From Gammaproteobacteria bacterium (GTDB lineage: Bacteria; Pseudomonadota; Gammaproteobacteria; Ga0077554; Ga007554), in the NCBI GenBank assembly GCA_021731145.1, contig JAKFXX010000006.1, forward strand, positions 124,001-188,000: a stretch of DNA of 64,000 nt, in the 5' to 3' direction. This document shows, in pieces, positions 8,045 through 18,890 of the stretch (positions are counted from its first letter, which is position 1; each line of letters opens with the position of its first letter). A program made the position numbers and the translations under genes. The notes under the pieces were generated by a model. The model did no database searches, had not been told where the DNA came from, and was given only the letters and a program-made list of their open reading frames with translations.

Positions 8045-8952
8045 CGACGGCGCTGATCGTGTTCGCGGCACTCGTTCTCGATGCCTGTCTCGGTGAGCCG
8101 CGCCGTTTTCATCCGCTGGTCGGCTTCGGGCGCCTTGCGCAAGTGTTCGAGCGACGCATCTATATTGACTCGCGCGCACGCGGTGTAGCAGCGGTACTGC
8201 TGCTGCTCGCGCCGTTTACCCTGTTCGCCATGCTGACGCAATGGTTGCACTGGGGTGCCGTGCTCGATGCGCTGCTGCTCTATCTCGCCATCGGTTGGAA
8301 CAGCCTCGGTGAACATGCCGGGCGTGTGCGCAATGCCTTGGCAGCGGATGATCTGCCCGCGGCGCGGCAACGGGTCGGCTTCATGGTCAGCCGCGATACG
8401 ACTGTACTCGACCATGAGGGTGCGGCCAAAGCGACGGTCGAATCCGTGCTGGAAAACGGCAACGATGCCATCTTCGGCGCTATCTTCTGGTTCGTGGTGG
8501 CGGGCGCACCGGGTGTGGTGCTTTATCGCCTTGCCAACACGCTGGACGCCATGTGGGGCTATCGCAATGAACGCTACCTGCGCTTTGGCTGGGCTGCGGC
8601 GCGGCTGGATGATGTGTTGAACTTCGTGCCGGCGCGGCTGACGGCGCTGGGCTATGCCGTGGTCGGCCATTTTACGCGCGCGCTGCGGTGCTGGCGTACC
8701 CAGGGCACCACCTGGAAGAGTCCGAACGCCGGGCCGGTGATGGCAGCGGGTGCCGGCAGTCTCGGCGTGTTGATCGGCGGGCCAGCGATTTATCACGGTG
8801 TGACGCAGACGCGTTCACCGCTCGGTGAAGGACGGGCACCTGATGCCCGCGACATTGACCGCGCGCTGCGCCTGATAAATCGCTCACTGGTGATCTGGTT
8901 GCTGGTTTTGTTTGTGGGAGGATGGTTGGTCGACTATGTCACGTCACGCTGA
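8041..8952 (+). CDS. cbiB: Adenosylcobinamide-phosphate synthase CbiB
   Basis: CbiB amidates adenosylcobyric acid with aminopropanol phosphate at the membrane. The 303-residue protein opens with the family start FAALVLDACLGEPRRFHPLVGFG and has the conserved VSRDTTVLD, ESVLENGNDAIFGAIFWF and KSPNAGPVMAAGAGSLGV segments, plus several hydrophobic stretches including a C-terminal helix. It overlaps cysG-bluB by 4 nt (ATGA) and the cobD start lies inside its last 17 nt, so the genes are co-transcribed and coupled. Confidence 0.94.
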   Translation: MTTALIVFAALVLDACLGEPRRFHPLVGFGRLAQVFERRIYIDSRARGVAAVLLLLAPFTLFAMLTQWLHWGAVLDALLLYLAIGWNSLGEHAGRVRNALAADDLPAARQRVGFMVSRDTTVLDHEGAAKATVESVLENGNDAIFGAIFWFVVAGAPGVVLYRLANTLDAMWGYRNERYLRFGWAAARLDDVLNFVPARLTALGYAVVGHFTRALRCWRTQGTTWKSPNAGPVMAAGAGSLGVLIGGPAIYHGVTQTRSPLGEGRAPDARDIDRALRLINRSLVIWLLVLFVGGWLVDYVTSR

Positions 8953-9970
8953 ACAGCAGGGCCTATTGCACCACGGCGGCCGCTTGCGCCTGGCAGCTAC
9001 GCGCTACGATATTCCTCTCGCAGAGTGGCTTGATCTCTCCACCGGCATCAATCCCAACGGCTGGCCCGTGACGATGGCCCCGGCCTCGGTCTGGTCACGC
9101 CTTCCCGAAGACGATGACGGGCTCGAACAGGCTGCGCGAGCGTATTACGGCGCCGAACATCTCTTGCCGGTCGCCGGTTCACAGGCGGCGATCCAGGCGC
9201 TGCCACAACTGCGCGCGCACTCTCGTGTCAGCGTGCTTGACCCAGGCTACGCCGAGCATGCGGCAGCCTGGCGGCGCGCTGGCCATACGGTAATACCCGT
9301 CACCGCTGAACAAGTGAATGATGCCGTGCCGTCATCGGATGCGCTGGTGCTCATTCATCCCAACAATCCCACCGGCGCGCGCTTCGCGGTGGATCAATTG
9401 CTCGACTGGCACGCGCAGCTCGCCGCCCGTGGCGGCTGGCTGGTGGTAGATGAGGCGTTCATGGATATCACGCCTGAGCACAGCCTTTGCAATCACAGCG
9501 CGCGGCCCGGCCTGATCGTGTTGCGTTCGCTGGGCAAATTTTTCGGCCTGGCGGGCGCGCGTGTGGGTTTTGTGTGCGCGCAACCTGAATTGCTGGCGCG
9601 ACTCCACACCCTCCTTGGTCCCTGGACTGTCACCGCGCCTGCGCGTTGGGTGGCTACGGCGGCGCTTGGAGATCGCGCGTGGCAGAGCAGGGCGCGCCAA
9701 CGACTTCTCGACGACAGCGCACGCCTACGCGCGTTACTTACGCAACACGGGCTCGCGCCCGACGGCGGCTGTGCCCTGTTCCAGTGGCTGCACACGCCGC
9801 AGGCGGCCTATCTGCATGACAGTCTCGCGCGCGCGGGCATCCTGACGCGTCTGTTTACCGAGCCATGCAGTCTGCGCTTCGGTCTGCCGGGATGCGAGTC
9901 TGACTGGCAGCGACTGAACACTGCGCTGGTCCACATGACTGCGATGAATCTTACCCAGGCCAGCACATGA
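8936..9970 (+). CDS. cobD: L-threonine-O-3-phosphate decarboxylase
   Basis: This 344-residue PLP enzyme of aminotransferase class I/II makes aminopropanol phosphate for Cbi[21 protein letters not shown] at the start, [12 protein letters not shown] and the PLP-lysine region [17 protein letters not shown] identify it. The ATG at 8936 gives the usual N-terminus; an upstream in-frame start at 8912 would lie inside cbiB. Histidinol-phosphate aminotransferase is related, but the cobalamin context and HHGG start favour CobD. Confidence 0.9.
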   Translation: MSRHAEQQGLLHHGGRLRLAATRYDIPLAEWLDLSTGINPNGWPVTMAPASVWSRLPEDDDGLEQAARAYYGAEHLLPVAGSQAAIQALPQLRAHSRVSVLDPGYAEHAAAWRRAGHTVIPVTAEQVNDAVPSSDALVLIHPNNPTGARFAVDQLLDWHAQLAARGGWLVVDEAFMDITPEHSLCNHSARPGLIVLRSLGKFFGLAGARVGFVCAQPELLARLHTLLGPWTVTAPARWVATAALGDRAWQSRARQRLLDDSARLRALLTQHGLAPDGGCALFQWLHTPQAAYLHDSLARAGILTRLFTEPCSLRFGLPGCESDWQRLNTALVHMTAMNLTQAST

Positions 9971-11511
9971 CCACCCGCACCTTGATGATCCAGGGCACCA
10001 CCTCCGATGCCGGCAAGAGCACGCTGGTCACGGCCCTGTGCCGCTGGCTGGCGCGGAAGGGTGTGCGCGTGGCGCCGTTCAAGCCGCAGAACATGGCGCT
10101 GAACAGTGCCGTAACCGCAGACGGCGGCGAAATCGGCCGCGCTCAGGCGGTGCAGGCACAGGCGTGTGGCTTACCACCCCACACCGACTTCAACCCGGTG
10201 CTGCTCAAGCCCAACAGTGATGTGGGCGCGCAAGTCATCATTCACGGGCGTGCCATTGGCAATATGGATGCCCGCGCCTACCACGACTACAAGCGCGTGG
10301 CGCGCGACGCCGTGCTGACATCCCATGCACGGTTGCTGGCCGAATACGAGGCAATTGTGGTGGAGGGCGCGGGCAGCCCGGCGGAGATCAATCTGCGCGC
10401 GGGCGACATCGCCAATATGGGCTTTGCCGAAGCGGTGGACTGCCCCGTCATCCTGATTGCCGACATCGACCGTGGCGGTGTCTTCGCCCACCTCGTCGGT
10501 ACGCTGGCGCTGCTTTCCGAAAGCGAGCAGGCACGCGTGGCCGGTTTTGTCATCAACCGCTTCCGTGGTGATCTGACCTTGCTCCAGCCGGGGCTGGACT
10601 GGCTGGAAGATAAAACGAAAAAACCGGTGCTTGGTGTATTGCCTTATCTGCATGGGCTGCATCTTGAGGCGGAGGATGCGCTGCCGCGTGATGTGACTTT
10701 GCCTGATGTGCAGACTGAACATTTGCGCGTCGTCGCTCCCGCCATCCATAGCTCCCGCGACATTAGTGCATCCCTGCGCGTCTGTGTCCCAGCACTTCCC
10801 CGCATCAGCAACCACACTGACTTCGATCCGCTGCGTCTGCATCCCCAAATCGCGTTTCGCTATGTAGGGCCGGACGAAACGCCCCCGCCCGCCGATCTCA
10901 TCATCCTGCCCGGCAGCAAGAGCGTGCGTGCCGACTTGGCCTGGTTGCGCGAACACGGCTGGGAACAGGCCATCCAGCGCCATCTGCGTTACGGCGGCAA
11001 GCTGATCGGCATTTGCGGTGGTTTTCAAATGCTCGGGCATGAGATTCACGACCCCCACGGCCTTGAAGGCGAGCCGGGCGCAAGCCGGGGGTTAGGATTG
11101 CTCGATATACGCACGACGCTGGAGCCAGAAAAACAGTTGCGCACGGTGCGTGGCACACTCCTACCCTCCGGGGCAGAGGTCGCGGGATACGAAATCCACG
11201 CGGGCGTCACTACCGGGCCTGCACTCGAAAATCCTGTTGTGCTGTTCGACGCCGGCGGTACCGATGGCGCCGTGTCCGCCGATGGGCAAATCCTCGGCAC
11301 ATACCTGCATGGCGTGTTTGAATCCAGCGATGCGTGTCTGGAGTTGCTGCGCTGGGCAGGGCTTGCAGGGGCGCAACTCGTGGACTACGCTGCCCTGCGT
11401 GAGAGCGCTATCGAGCGTCTGGCGGACACGGTGGATGCGCATCTCGACATGGTCGCCCTGACCCGGCTTTTGGGCCTAACCCTTGCCACGCAGGAGAACA
11501 CACCGCCATGA
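9967..11511 (+). CDS. cobQ: Adenosylcobyric acid synthase CobQ with internal 17-residue insertion
   Basis: CobQ amidates four side chains of the corrin using glutamine and ATP. The 514-residue product has the N-terminal nucleotide loop [21 protein letters not shown], and the C-terminal glutaminase with nucleophile Cys in [12 protein letters not shown]. Between LRVV (about residue 255) and [20 protein letters not shown] the family normally runs straight through. Here an extra [13 protein letters not shown] plus a second LRV are present (nt 10732-10782), flanked by duplicated TGCGCGTC. The frame is kept, so the enzyme is probably active. Confidence 0.93.
   Translation: MTTRTLMIQGTTSDAGKSTLVTALCRWLARKGVRVAPFKPQNMALNSAVTADGGEIGRAQAVQAQACGLPPHTDFNPVLLKPNSDVGAQVIIHGRAIGNMDARAYHDYKRVARDAVLTSHARLLAEYEAIVVEGAGSPAEINLRAGDIANMGFAEAVDCPVILIADIDRGGVFAHLVGTLALLSESEQARVAGFVINRFRGDLTLLQPGLDWLEDKTKKPVLGVLPYLHGLHLEAEDALPRDVTLPDVQTEHLRVVAPAIHSSRDISASLRVCVPALPRISNHTDFDPLRLHPQIAFRYVGPDETPPPADLIILPGSKSVRADLAWLREHGWEQAIQRHLRYGGKLIGICGGFQMLGHEIHDPHGLEGEPGASRGLGLLDIRTTLEPEKQLRTVRGTLLPSGAEVAGYEIHAGVTTGPALENPVVLFDAGGTDGAVSADGQILGTYLHGVFESSDACLELLRWAGLAGAQLVDYAALRESAIERLADTVDAHLDMVALTRLLGLTLATQENTPP
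10732..10782 (+). repeat. 51-nt in-frame repeat element inside cobQ
   Basis: TGCGCGTC occurs at 10724-10731 and again at 10775-10782, exactly 51 nt apart. Removing one unit restores [13 protein letters not shown], the expected family sequence. The inserted DNA (core 10734-10782) aligns with 32823-32870 inside rep: both start CGCTCCCG, share CATCC and end TCCCTGCGCGTC, about 80% identical by eye over 49 positions. Confidence 0.75.
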
Positions 11512-12053
11512 AAGAATTGATCCTGGGTGGCGTGCGCTCCGGCAAGAGCCGCCTGGCCGAACAGCGCGCCCTGGCCAGCGGCCTGCACGTCACCTACATC
11601 GCCACGGCGACAACGGGCGACGAAGAAATGCGCCAGCGCATTCTGGTGCATCAGCTCAGGCGACCGTCCGACTGGAAACTGATCGAGGAGCCGCACGCCC
11701 TGGCTGCGGTATTGGAGGCACATGCCCATCCCGACCACTGTCTGGTGGTGGACTGCCTGACCTTATGGTTAACCAACCTACTGATTAAGCGCGCAGCCTG
11801 CCCTCCGGGGCAAAACAATGGCGCGGATTACGCCACGCAACGCGAGGCGCTGCTCGCCGCGCTGCCCCACCTGCCGGGTCACATTATCCTGGTCAGCAAC
11901 GAAACCAGCTTGGGCGTGGTGCCGCTGGGCGAATTGACCCGCCGCTTCTGCGACGAAGCCGGGTGGCTGCATCAAGCACTGGCAGGCCTGTGCGAACGCG
12001 TGACACTCACCGTTGCAGGCCTGCCCCTAACACTAAAAGGAGAGTCTTTGTGA
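11508..12053 (+). CDS. cobU: Adenosylcobinamide kinase/guanylyltransferase
   Basis: The bifunctional CobU/CobP enzyme phosphorylates adenosylcobinamide and then transfers GMP, giving adenosylcobinamide-GDP. The 181-residue protein has the P-loop [45 protein letters not shown] and [13 protein letters not shown], all family signatures. It overlaps cobQ by 4 nt and cobT by 4 nt. Confidence 0.95.
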   Translation: MKELILGGVRSGKSRLAEQRALASGLHVTYIATATTGDEEMRQRILVHQLRRPSDWKLIEEPHALAAVLEAHAHPDHCLVVDCLTLWLTNLLIKRAACPPGQNNGADYATQREALLAALPHLPGHIILVSNETSLGVVPLGELTRRFCDEAGWLHQALAGLCERVTLTVAGLPLTLKGESL

Positions 12054-13102
12054 ATATCGAATGGTTATACACCCCTTGTCAGACCCTGGATACGGTGGCG
12101 CACAGCGCCGCGCAAGCGCGGCAAATGCAACTGACCAAGCCGCCCGGCGCGCTGGGCGAACTTGAAAGCCTGGCGATACACCTCGCAGCCATGCAAGGCA
12201 CGGAACGGCCCGCCATTGACGCAGTATGGATCACCGTATTTGCAGGTGACCATGGCGTTGCTGCCGAGGGCGTCTCCGCCTTCCCCCAGGCCGTCACTGG
12301 CGAGATGGTGCGTAATTTCGCGCGCGGCGGCGCGGCCATCAGCGTGCTGGCGCGGGCACTGGGTGCCGATCTGGAAGTCATCAATCTGGGCACGGTGAAT
12401 GATCCTTACGATGCAGTAAACGTCATACACCTGCGCCTCGGGCTGGGCACGGCCAATTTCACCGTAGAAGCGGCCATGAACCCAGCGCAGTGCGCCGTCG
12501 CACTGCGCGCCGGTCGAGACAGCGCCGAGCGCGCCAAACGTGCCGGGGCGCAACTCTATGTTGGCGGTGAAATGGGCATCGGCAACACCACCGCTGCCGC
12601 CGCGCTGGCGTGCGCGCTGCTCAATGAAACACCACAGAATCTGGCAGGACCAGGAACCGGCCTCGACCGCGCCGGGATAGATCGTAAAATTGAAGTCATT
12701 CAGCGTGCGCTGGCCTTGCATGCCGATCATCTTGCCGATCCCAGTGAGGCCTTGCGCCGTCTGGGAGGCTTCGAGATTGCCGCCCTCGCGGGCGCCTACC
12801 TCGCCTGCGCAAAAATAGGCCTGCCAATACTGGTGGATGGTTTCATCAGCTCGGCGGCGGCGCTGGCCGCCGAACGGTTGTGCCCCGGCACCGCGCAATG
12901 GTTCATGTACGCCCACAGTTCCGCCGAACCCGGCCACATCCGCATCCTCACCGCCCTTGACGCCAAACCCCTGCTCAATCTCGGTATGCGCCTGGGCGAA
13001 GGCAGCGGCGCGGCAATGGCCGTGCCACTGTTGCGGCTTGCCTGCGCGCTCCATAACGGCATGGCCACCTTCGCCGAAGCCGCCGTATCCACGAAGTGCT
13101 GA
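12050..13102 (+). CDS. cobT: Nicotinate-nucleotide-dimethylbenzimidazole phosphoribosyltransferase
   Basis: CobT activates 5,6-dimethylbenzimidazole to alpha-ribazole phosphate, so it directly uses the BluB product made upstream. Key segments are [50 protein letters not shown] and [18 protein letters not shown]. The start is a GTG at 12050 that overlaps the cobU stop (GTGA) and follows AAAAGGAGA. The 350-residue length is normal. An ATG-less extension to 11963 is inside cobU and is not used. Confidence 0.95.
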   Translation: MNIEWLYTPCQTLDTVAHSAAQARQMQLTKPPGALGELESLAIHLAAMQGTERPAIDAVWITVFAGDHGVAAEGVSAFPQAVTGEMVRNFARGGAAISVLARALGADLEVINLGTVNDPYDAVNVIHLRLGLGTANFTVEAAMNPAQCAVALRAGRDSAERAKRAGAQLYVGGEMGIGNTTAAAALACALLNETPQNLAGPGTGLDRAGIDRKIEVIQRALALHADHLADPSEALRRLGGFEIAALAGAYLACAKIGLPILVDGFISSAAALAAERLCPGTAQWFMYAHSSAEPGHIRILTALDAKPLLNLGMRLGEGSGAAMAVPLLRLACALHNGMATFAEAAVSTKC

Positions 13103-13106
13103 TAGA

Positions 13107-13700
13107 ATGAACGCCGCTGTCACCATCGACCTCTTGCGCCACGGCGAAACAGGGCAGGGCGGCTTTCGCGGCAGCCTCGACGATGCCCTCACCCCCAACG
13201 GCTGTGAGCAGATGCGCGCAGCAGTGCAGGGCGCCGGGCCGTGGGGTGCCATCATCAGTTCGCCGATGGTGCGTTGCGCGGTATTTGCCGCTGATATCGC
13301 CCAAGGCAACGCCATTCCGCTGCACATCGACGAACGCCTGCGTGAACTGCATTTCGGCCAGTGGGAAGGGCTCACCGCAAGTGAATTGATGCACACGCAA
13401 CCCGACGCCTTGACGCAATTCTGGAGCGACCCTTACGCCCATCCACCGCCCGATGCGGAATCCCTGGCGGTATTCGAAACGCGCGTCCTCAACGCATGGG
13501 AAGATATTGCGCGACACCATGCAGGGCGCCGTGTATTGCTCGTTACCCACGGTGGCGTCATCCGCATGATCCTGCGCCATGCGCGCGGCCTGCCACGCGC
13601 CAGCCTGCTGCAACTCGACGTGCCCCACGCCTCGCTACACCGGGTTGGCGCGCCGGATTCACCGGGGGAAACGCAGGATGAGGGCGAAAGCCCAGCATGA
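13107..13700 (+). CDS. cobC: Alpha-ribazole phosphatase, histidine phosphatase family
   Basis: This 197-residue phosphoglycerate-mutase-like phosphatase carries the catalytic histidine motif LLRHGETGQGGFRGSLD and the second histidine in VLLVTHGGVIRMIL. It is expected to remove the phosphate from alpha-ribazole phosphate or adenosylcobalamin phosphate. The ATG at 13107 begins four bases after the cobT stop. The longer open frame from 12837 lies within cobT. Other histidine phosphatases are possible, but the position between cobT and cobS supports CobC. Confidence 0.88.
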   Translation: MNAAVTIDLLRHGETGQGGFRGSLDDALTPNGCEQMRAAVQGAGPWGAIISSPMVRCAVFAADIAQGNAIPLHIDERLRELHFGQWEGLTASELMHTQPDALTQFWSDPYAHPPPDAESLAVFETRVLNAWEDIARHHAGRRVLLVTHGGVIRMILRHARGLPRASLLQLDVPHASLHRVGAPDSPGETQDEGESPA

Positions 13701-14446
13701 ATATCCTGCAACCCCTGCTCATCGCCCTGCAATTTCTCACCCGCCTGCCAATCCGGCTGCGTGACATACCCAGCCAGCAAATGCTCGGTTACTCCATGCT
13801 CTACTATCCTCTGGTAGGCCTGCTCATCGGTCTGCTGCTCGCCGGACTGAACGCCTTGTTGCACAATGCCGACGTGTTATTACGCGCCGCACTCCTGCTC
13901 GCCGCCTGGGTGCTGATCACTGGCGCATTACACCTCGACGGCCTCGCCGACAGCGCCGACGCCTGGCTTGGCGGTCACGGCGACCGCGAACGCACGCTAG
14001 CCATCATGAAAGATCCCTACTGCGGCCCCGCTGGCGTGGTTGCACTGGTGGTTGTGCTGCTCATCAAATTCGCCGCTCTTGCGGCTGTCATATCGGCGGA
14101 AAACACCTTTGCCCTGATCGCAGCCCCCATCATTGGCCGCACCGCACTACCCCTGCTGTTCCTGACCACCACCTATGTGCGCGCCAATGGCCTGGGATCA
14201 GCCATGGCCGCACACCTGCCCAGAAAATCCGGCATCATCGTAATCAGCGCCACAGCCATAGCCCTCATCAGCGCCGCTGGTGCGCAAGGGCTCTGGCTTT
14301 TGCTGGCCTGTGCCGGCGTATTTATCTCATTGCGCCTGTTGATGATAAAGCGCATTGGCGGCGCAACAGGTGACACCGCCGGAGCATTGGTCGAAATTGC
14401 CGAAGCAACCGCCCTCGCGACGCTTGCGCTGCTTGGTGCGGGTTAA
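13697..14446 (+). CDS. cobS: Adenosylcobinamide-GDP ribazoletransferase (cobalamin synthase)
   Basis: CobS joins adenosylcobinamide-GDP and alpha-ribazole (phosphate), the last assembly step, at the inner membrane. The 249-residue, highly hydrophobic protein starts with LLIALQFLTRLPI and contains the metal-binding GALHLDGLADSADAWLGG followed by RERTLAIMKDPYCGPAGV. It overlaps cobC by 4 nt and ends the cobalamin operon in this window. cbiF, cbiJ, cbiC, cbiA and the cobalt chelatase are not seen and may lie upstream. Confidence 0.94.
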   Translation: MNILQPLLIALQFLTRLPIRLRDIPSQQMLGYSMLYYPLVGLLIGLLLAGLNALLHNADVLLRAALLLAAWVLITGALHLDGLADSADAWLGGHGDRERTLAIMKDPYCGPAGVVALVVVLLIKFAALAAVISAENTFALIAAPIIGRTALPLLFLTTTYVRANGLGSAMAAHLPRKSGIIVISATAIALISAAGAQGLWLLLACAGVFISLRLLMIKRIGGATGDTAGALVEIAEATALATLALLGAG

Positions 14447-14552
14447 AAAGTGACACGTACCCCACGCAGGTTCTGGTATTCATCCAGCCGTCAGTCTTGT
14501 CAGTGAGGCGATTCGTCGGCATAATCGCTTCATTAAATGGAGCGAATAAGTC

Positions 14553-15674
14553 ATGCAAACGCCCCTCACCTGGATCTGGCAGCAACCCGACTGGCCCCGC
14601 TTCGGCTGGGATACGGCGCATCTTGCGCCTTTACTTTCCCGCGCTCGGCTGGCCCAGGGCAAGGTGCTCGGAGCCGTTCGGATGCTCGATCCGACCCTGA
14701 CGCTGGAGGCGGTAGCCGCAATCCTGGTGGAAGATGGCCTGACCACCAGCGCCATTGAAGGTGAGCGGCTCGATCCGGAGGCGGTTCGCTCCTCGGTAGC
14801 CCGTCACCTGGGGTTGCCAGCCGCAGGACTCAGCAAACCACTGCGTGCTGTGGACGGGCTGATCGATGTTCTCTTGGATGCGACACGTCAACACGATCAA
14901 CCCTTGACCGCTAAACGCCTGTTCGGCTGGCAGGCGGCACTCTTCCCCGCCGGCTATTCCGGGCTGCATGCCATCCGGGTGGGGGAATTGCGCGGCATTG
15001 ATCCAATGCAGGTGGTCTCGGGTGGTATCGGCAGGGAAAAGGTGCACTTCATCGCGCCGCCACGCGAAAAGCTGGATGCGGAGCTTGAGCGTTTTCTCTC
15101 TTGGTTCAACACGTCGCCCGTCGACCTCGATGGCCTCGTCCGCGCCGGGTTGGCCCATCTCTGGTTCGTCACCTTGCATCCCTTCGAGGATGGCAACGGC
15201 CGGTTGGCGCGCGCCATCACCGACATGGCGCTTTCCCAGGACGAACGCCAACCGATGCGCCTCTTCAGCCTTTCCGCGCAGATCCTGTGCGAACGGGAAA
15301 GCTACTACGACATCCTTGAGCGTACCCAGCGCGGCGGCCTGGATGTAACCGCATGGCTCGTCTGGTTTCTGACGCAGGTCGAGGCGGCCGCGACCGCAGC
15401 AGACCAGGGAGTCGCCAACACACTGGCCAAGGCCCGGTTCTGGCTCAAGCACCAGAGCACCGGCCTCAACGAGCGTCAGCGCAAAGCGCTCAATTGCCTG
15501 CTGGATGCCGGTCCGGGCGGCTTCGAAGGCGGCATAAATACCCGTAAGTACATGAGCCTGACCAAAACCAGCCGCGCAACGGCGTACCGGGAACTGGCCG
15601 ATCTGGTGGAAAAAAACTGCCTTGCTCCGACCGGCAAGGGGGGACGGAGTAGCGGATACGAGGTCGTGTGGTAG
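14553..15674 (+). CDS. Fic family protein with N-terminal DUF4172 and C-terminal winged-helix region
   Basis: Fic proteins transfer AMP or related groups from nucleotides to hydroxyls of target proteins. This 373-residue protein has the full catalytic motif HPFEDGNGRLAR starting at His209. It also has an N-terminal autoinhibitory motif of the (S/T)xxxE(G/N) type, TSAIEG at residues 65-70, which places it with the class II (intramolecularly inhibited) Fic proteins. The N-terminus (TPLTWIWQQPDWPRFGW) is DUF4172-like. The C-terminus after residue 290 resembles a winged helix (TKTSRATAYRELADLVEK). No separate antitoxin gene is adjacent. AATGGAGCGAA provides a ribosome site. Confidence 0.9.
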   Translation: MQTPLTWIWQQPDWPRFGWDTAHLAPLLSRARLAQGKVLGAVRMLDPTLTLEAVAAILVEDGLTTSAIEGERLDPEAVRSSVARHLGLPAAGLSKPLRAVDGLIDVLLDATRQHDQPLTAKRLFGWQAALFPAGYSGLHAIRVGELRGIDPMQVVSGGIGREKVHFIAPPREKLDAELERFLSWFNTSPVDLDGLVRAGLAHLWFVTLHPFEDGNGRLARAITDMALSQDERQPMRLFSLSAQILCERESYYDILERTQRGGLDVTAWLVWFLTQVEAAATAADQGVANTLAKARFWLKHQSTGLNERQRKALNCLLDAGPGGFEGGINTRKYMSLTKTSRATAYRELADLVEKNCLAPTGKGGRSSGYEVVW

Positions 15675-15774
15675 CACCGACACCGTTCCAACAAAAACGG
15701 CAAGCACGTCCGCTGGGTTTGCCGGGATCTCCGCCGCCAAGTTCAGAATCGCCGGGGTGACGGTGTGGGCGGTT

Positions 15775-15852
15775 GGTAGGGTGTATTCATACCTTCCATG
15801 CCTCCGTCGCATATTCAGGTGATTGCTCACCTGCAGATGGGGCACCCCTACG
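15775..15852. repeat. Palindromic intergenic repeat of the TAGGGTG type
   Basis: GGTAGGGTGTATTCATACC at the left and GGGGCACCCCTACG at the right form inverted borders around a central GGTGATTGCTCACC dyad. The TAGGGTG...CACCCCTA layout matches the repeats near cbiG and cobJ, although the interior differs. Confidence 0.5.
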
Positions 15853-15854
15853 AA

Positions 15855-15985
15855 TAATTTATCCAATTCCCATTTTGCCGGATTGTCCTGGATACATTCG
15901 CGGATGCGATTCAACTCCGATTCATTGCGGATGATGTGTTCCCAATAATTACGCTGCCATAATTTGCCCATATGATTTTTGGAGG
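15855..15985 (-). pseudogene. Remnant of a REP-associated tyrosine transposase (RAYT/Y1 type)
   Basis: On the minus strand a short stretch encodes KLWQRNYWEHIIRNESEL followed by NRIRECIQDNPAKWELDKLF. This is the typical C-terminal signature of RAYT transposases. The catalytic HUH and tyrosine regions are missing, and the adjoining frame runs through unrelated repeat DNA, so only a fragment of about 43 codons remains. The rest of the gap 15675-16286 shows no recognisable gene. Confidence 0.75.
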
Positions 15986-16286
15986 ATGCGAGGGGGGGGG
16001 TCGGAATGCTCAATGACAGGAATTTCTTCATTGAGATGTTTAACATCGAATCATGTCCACCACTGGCTTTCTTTCGAACTTGATTGCGAAAGCTCTTAAC
16101 TCTTCAGCAAGAAGTTGAAATATTGTGGCTCGATAAACTCTGCAAAAGACAGCAGCCAAAGCTTATCTGGGATAAGCAGATTTGGAAAATCGTCATCCTG
16201 GGTGTGAGTATGTCCACGCCGGGCGTGGGGCTGGTGTGTCAATTCATTCTGAAATATAACATTTGCTATATTTTCTGCAAGACCAA

Positions 16287-16319
<33 letters not shown>

Positions 16320-16364
16320 CAGGTTTGCAGGGCGGGTTTGTGTCCCGCTTCTGCGGACCGGGGC

Positions 16365-18014
<1,650 letters not shown>

Positions 18015-18068
18015 TTATTCCCTCTGAATTCGTTGATCAAATAATGAAAGGATCGTGAGAACTATGAT

Positions 18069-18359
18069 TTACTCTTCGATAACGCCGATGACGTCTTCTT
18101 CGCGCATCACCAGAAGGTCTTCGCCTTCGACCTTGATCTCGGTGCCGGAATATTTTCCAAACAGCACTCTGTCGCCTGGCTTGACGGCCAGGGTGCGCAC
18201 ATCGCCATTTTCAAGGATCTTGCCCTTGCCCACGGCGACTACTTCGCCGCGCACGGGTTTCTCGGCTGCGGAATCGGGAATCACGATGCCACCAGCGGAT
18301 TTGCGCTCTTCTTCCATGCGACGGATGATGACGCGATCATGCAAAGGACGGATTTTCAT
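18069..18359 (-). CDS. groS: Co-chaperonin GroES, 10-kDa subunit
   Basis: The 96-residue GroES caps the GroEL ring. [20 protein letters not shown], the mobile loop [15 protein letters not shown] and the end [10 protein letters not shown] are typical. AAGGAGAT precedes the ATG. It is the first gene of the groESL operon. The promoter and a perfect CIRCE inverted repeat lie 70-130 nt upstream. Confidence 0.99.
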   Translation of the reverse strand: MKIRPLHDRVIIRRMEEERKSAGGIVIPDSAAEKPVRGEVVAVGKGKILENGDVRTLAVKPGDRVLFGKYSGTEIKVEGEDLLVMREEDVIGVIEE

Positions 18360-18429
18360 GTGTAATCTCCTTAATAATTAAATACTTAACGCATTTATGT
18401 TGCGGTTTCAGCATCGCAGTCAGCGCCAA

Positions 18430-18456
18430 TTAGCACTCACCATCGACGAGTGCTAA
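18430..18456 (-). promoter_or_regulatory. CIRCE operator (HrcA binding site) of groESL
   Basis: TTAGCACTC, a 9-nt spacer and GAGTGCTAA form the exact CIRCE consensus. It sits immediately downstream of the -10 box of the groES promoter, where the HrcA repressor would block transcription until heat shock. Confidence 0.96.
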
Positions 18457-18458
18457 CA

Positions 18459-18486
18459 ATGATATCCGCCAAATTCCCTACGTCAA
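18459..18486 (-). promoter_or_regulatory. Sigma-70-type promoter of groESL
   Basis: On the minus strand TTGACG (18486-18481) and TATCAT (18464-18459) are separated by 16 nt and lie directly before the CIRCE operator. This suggests vegetative sigma plus HrcA control instead of a sigma-32 promoter. Confidence 0.75.
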
Positions 18487-18539
18487 GGGGTTTCGTACAA
18501 AGATTCATGGATTAACGAGTTTTTGCTCGGGCGGCACGG

Positions 18540-18890
18540 ATGCGGTATCTTTCCGGGATGAATGGCAAATATCACATCGTTCTCACCACCTGCCCGGACC
18601 CCGAAATGGCCGACACCCTTGCAGGCGCCCTGGTGGATCAGGGGTTGGCCACCTGTGTGAATATCCTGCCGGCCATGCGCTCGGTGTATTACTGGAAAGG
18701 GGGGCGCCAAACCGGGGAAGAGCATTTGCTGCTTATTAAATCGCGGGCGGCGGATTATGCCGCAATTGAGGAGGCTATTCTGGCGATGCACCCCTATGAA
18801 CTTCCAGAAATTATCGCTGTCTCCATTGACACGGGTCTGGCAGCCTACCTTGCCTGGATTGATTCCTCAGAAGAGATACATAAAGCGTGA
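18540..18890 (+). CDS. cutA: Divalent-cation tolerance protein CutA
   Basis: The 116-residue protein is a CutA1 trimer subunit (YHIVLTTCPDPEMADTLAGA, ATCVNILPAMRSVYYWKG, HPYELPEIIAV). Its role in metal tolerance is debated even in model species. An ATG at 18558 gives a start closer to most relatives (MNGKYHIVLTT); neither start has a strong ribosome site. It overlaps dsbD by 4 nt, a pairing common in proteobacteria. Confidence 0.93.
   Translation: MRYLSGMNGKYHIVLTTCPDPEMADTLAGALVDQGLATCVNILPAMRSVYYWKGGRQTGEEHLLLIKSRAADYAAIEEAILAMHPYELPEIIAVSIDTGLAAYLAWIDSSEEIHKA

Noticed and set aside
12065-13396. 443-codon minus-strand frame across cobT and cobC
   Set aside because: Both plus-strand genes are well supported by family motifs; the antisense translation is low-complexity and matches nothing.
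16101-16245. Minus-strand open stretch of about 48 codons downstream of groL
   Set aside because: It has no start or ribosome site, no recognisable homology, and lies in AT-rich decayed DNA.
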